Position numbers and translations under genes: made by a program. Positions 21,817-21,879 of a DNA stretch of 21,879 nt are shown in pieces; the stretch's first letter is position 1, and each line of letters opens with the position of its first letter. The stretch is from UMGS1279 sp045630265 (GTDB lineage Bacteria; Bacillota; Clostridia; Oscillospirales; Acutalibacteraceae), in the NCBI GenBank assembly GCA_045630265.1, contig JAZQSV010000010.1:1-21879 (forward strand), given 5' to 3'. The notes beneath the pieces are model-generated. The model made no database searches and was not told the DNA's origin. It saw only the letters and a list, made by a program, of their open reading frames with translations.

Positions 21817-21834
21817 AGATAAATTTTTAACAAA
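21817..21834. promoter_or_regulatory. Candidate Rex operator upstream of lctB
   Basis: TAGATAA-ATTT-TTAACAA. The Rex consensus is TTGTTAA-N4-TTAACAA; the right half is perfect and the left half matches 5 of 7, together 12 of 14. It lies 3 bp upstream of the -35 box. Rex is the NADH/NAD+-sensing repressor of fermentative genes in Firmicutes, and lactate/Etf operons are typical targets. In AT-rich DNA such a match can arise by chance, so this is a candidate only. Confidence 0.4.
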
Positions 21835-21879
21835 GTTTTTTGGAATTTTATATATTATATATAATGTGAAAATAAATTT

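Noticed and set aside
21840..21879. Divergent promoter on the plus strand at the right edge
   Set aside because: A TATAAT at 21860-21865 has only TTGGAA at a 14-bp spacing; the region is a simple AT-rich tract and no gene is visible beyond it.
1..21879. CRISPR arrays, transposases, phage or toxin-antitoxin genes
   Set aside because: No regularly spaced repeats, no transposase, integrase or capsid-like reading frame, and no terminal inverted repeats were found by reading both strands.

Overview
This is low-GC, AT-rich chromosomal DNA of an endospore-forming member of the Bacillota, most likely an anaerobic Clostridia/Oscillospirales-type bacterium. The evidence is a sigK gene with its pro-sequence, a yabP-yabQ-divIC-yabR cluster, a SigH-like sigma factor, an Asp23/YloV pair, a consensus Shine-Dalgarno before most genes, several TTG starts, and a fermentative flavin/Fe-S enzyme operon. 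Genes are tightly packed, and no phage, insertion sequence, CRISPR array or resistance island is visible.

Layout. (1) 1-4052, minus strand: ymdB-like phosphodiesterase, an orphan peptide/nickel-type solute-binding lipoprotein with its own promoter, an Asp23 protein (YloU-like) and the 5' two thirds of a FakA/YloV-type fatty-acid kinase that runs off the left edge. (2) 4162-6260, plus strand: trpS and holB. (3) 6263-6886, minus strand: an Sfp-type phosphopantetheinyl transferase, convergent with holB. (4) 6959-9669, plus strand: an accessory SecA2-like ATPase followed by a small DtxR/IdeR-type regulator, ending in a 36-bp perfect palindrome that probably terminates both strands. (5) 9671-12033, minus strand: phosphohexomutase then endonuclease III. 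(6) 12101-13621, plus strand: SigH-like sigma factor with a perfect consensus promoter, a double zinc-ribbon protein, and secG with terminators. (7) 13621-13742, minus strand: tRNA-Thr(GGT), also with a perfect consensus promoter. (8) 13832-16118, plus strand: sigK-yabP-yabQ, then a separate promoter for divIC-yabR. (9) 16222-18352, plus strand: THUMP-domain RNA methyltransferase and a lipid kinase. (10) 18371-21834, minus strand: etfB-etfA-lctD, resembling the electron-bifurcating lactate dehydrogenase LctBCD, with a strong promoter and a candidate Rex operator.

How the genes fit together. Most of the window is housekeeping (translation, replication, repair, cell envelope) plus sporulation control. 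The parts with a specific metabolic or physiological message are the LctBCD-like operon, which would couple lactate oxidation with NAD+ to ferredoxin oxidation and would plausibly be redox-controlled by Rex, and the SecA2-DtxR pair, an accessory secretion motor encoded beside a metal sensor. I see no clearly undescribed system; the best leads are listed in the findings with their limits.
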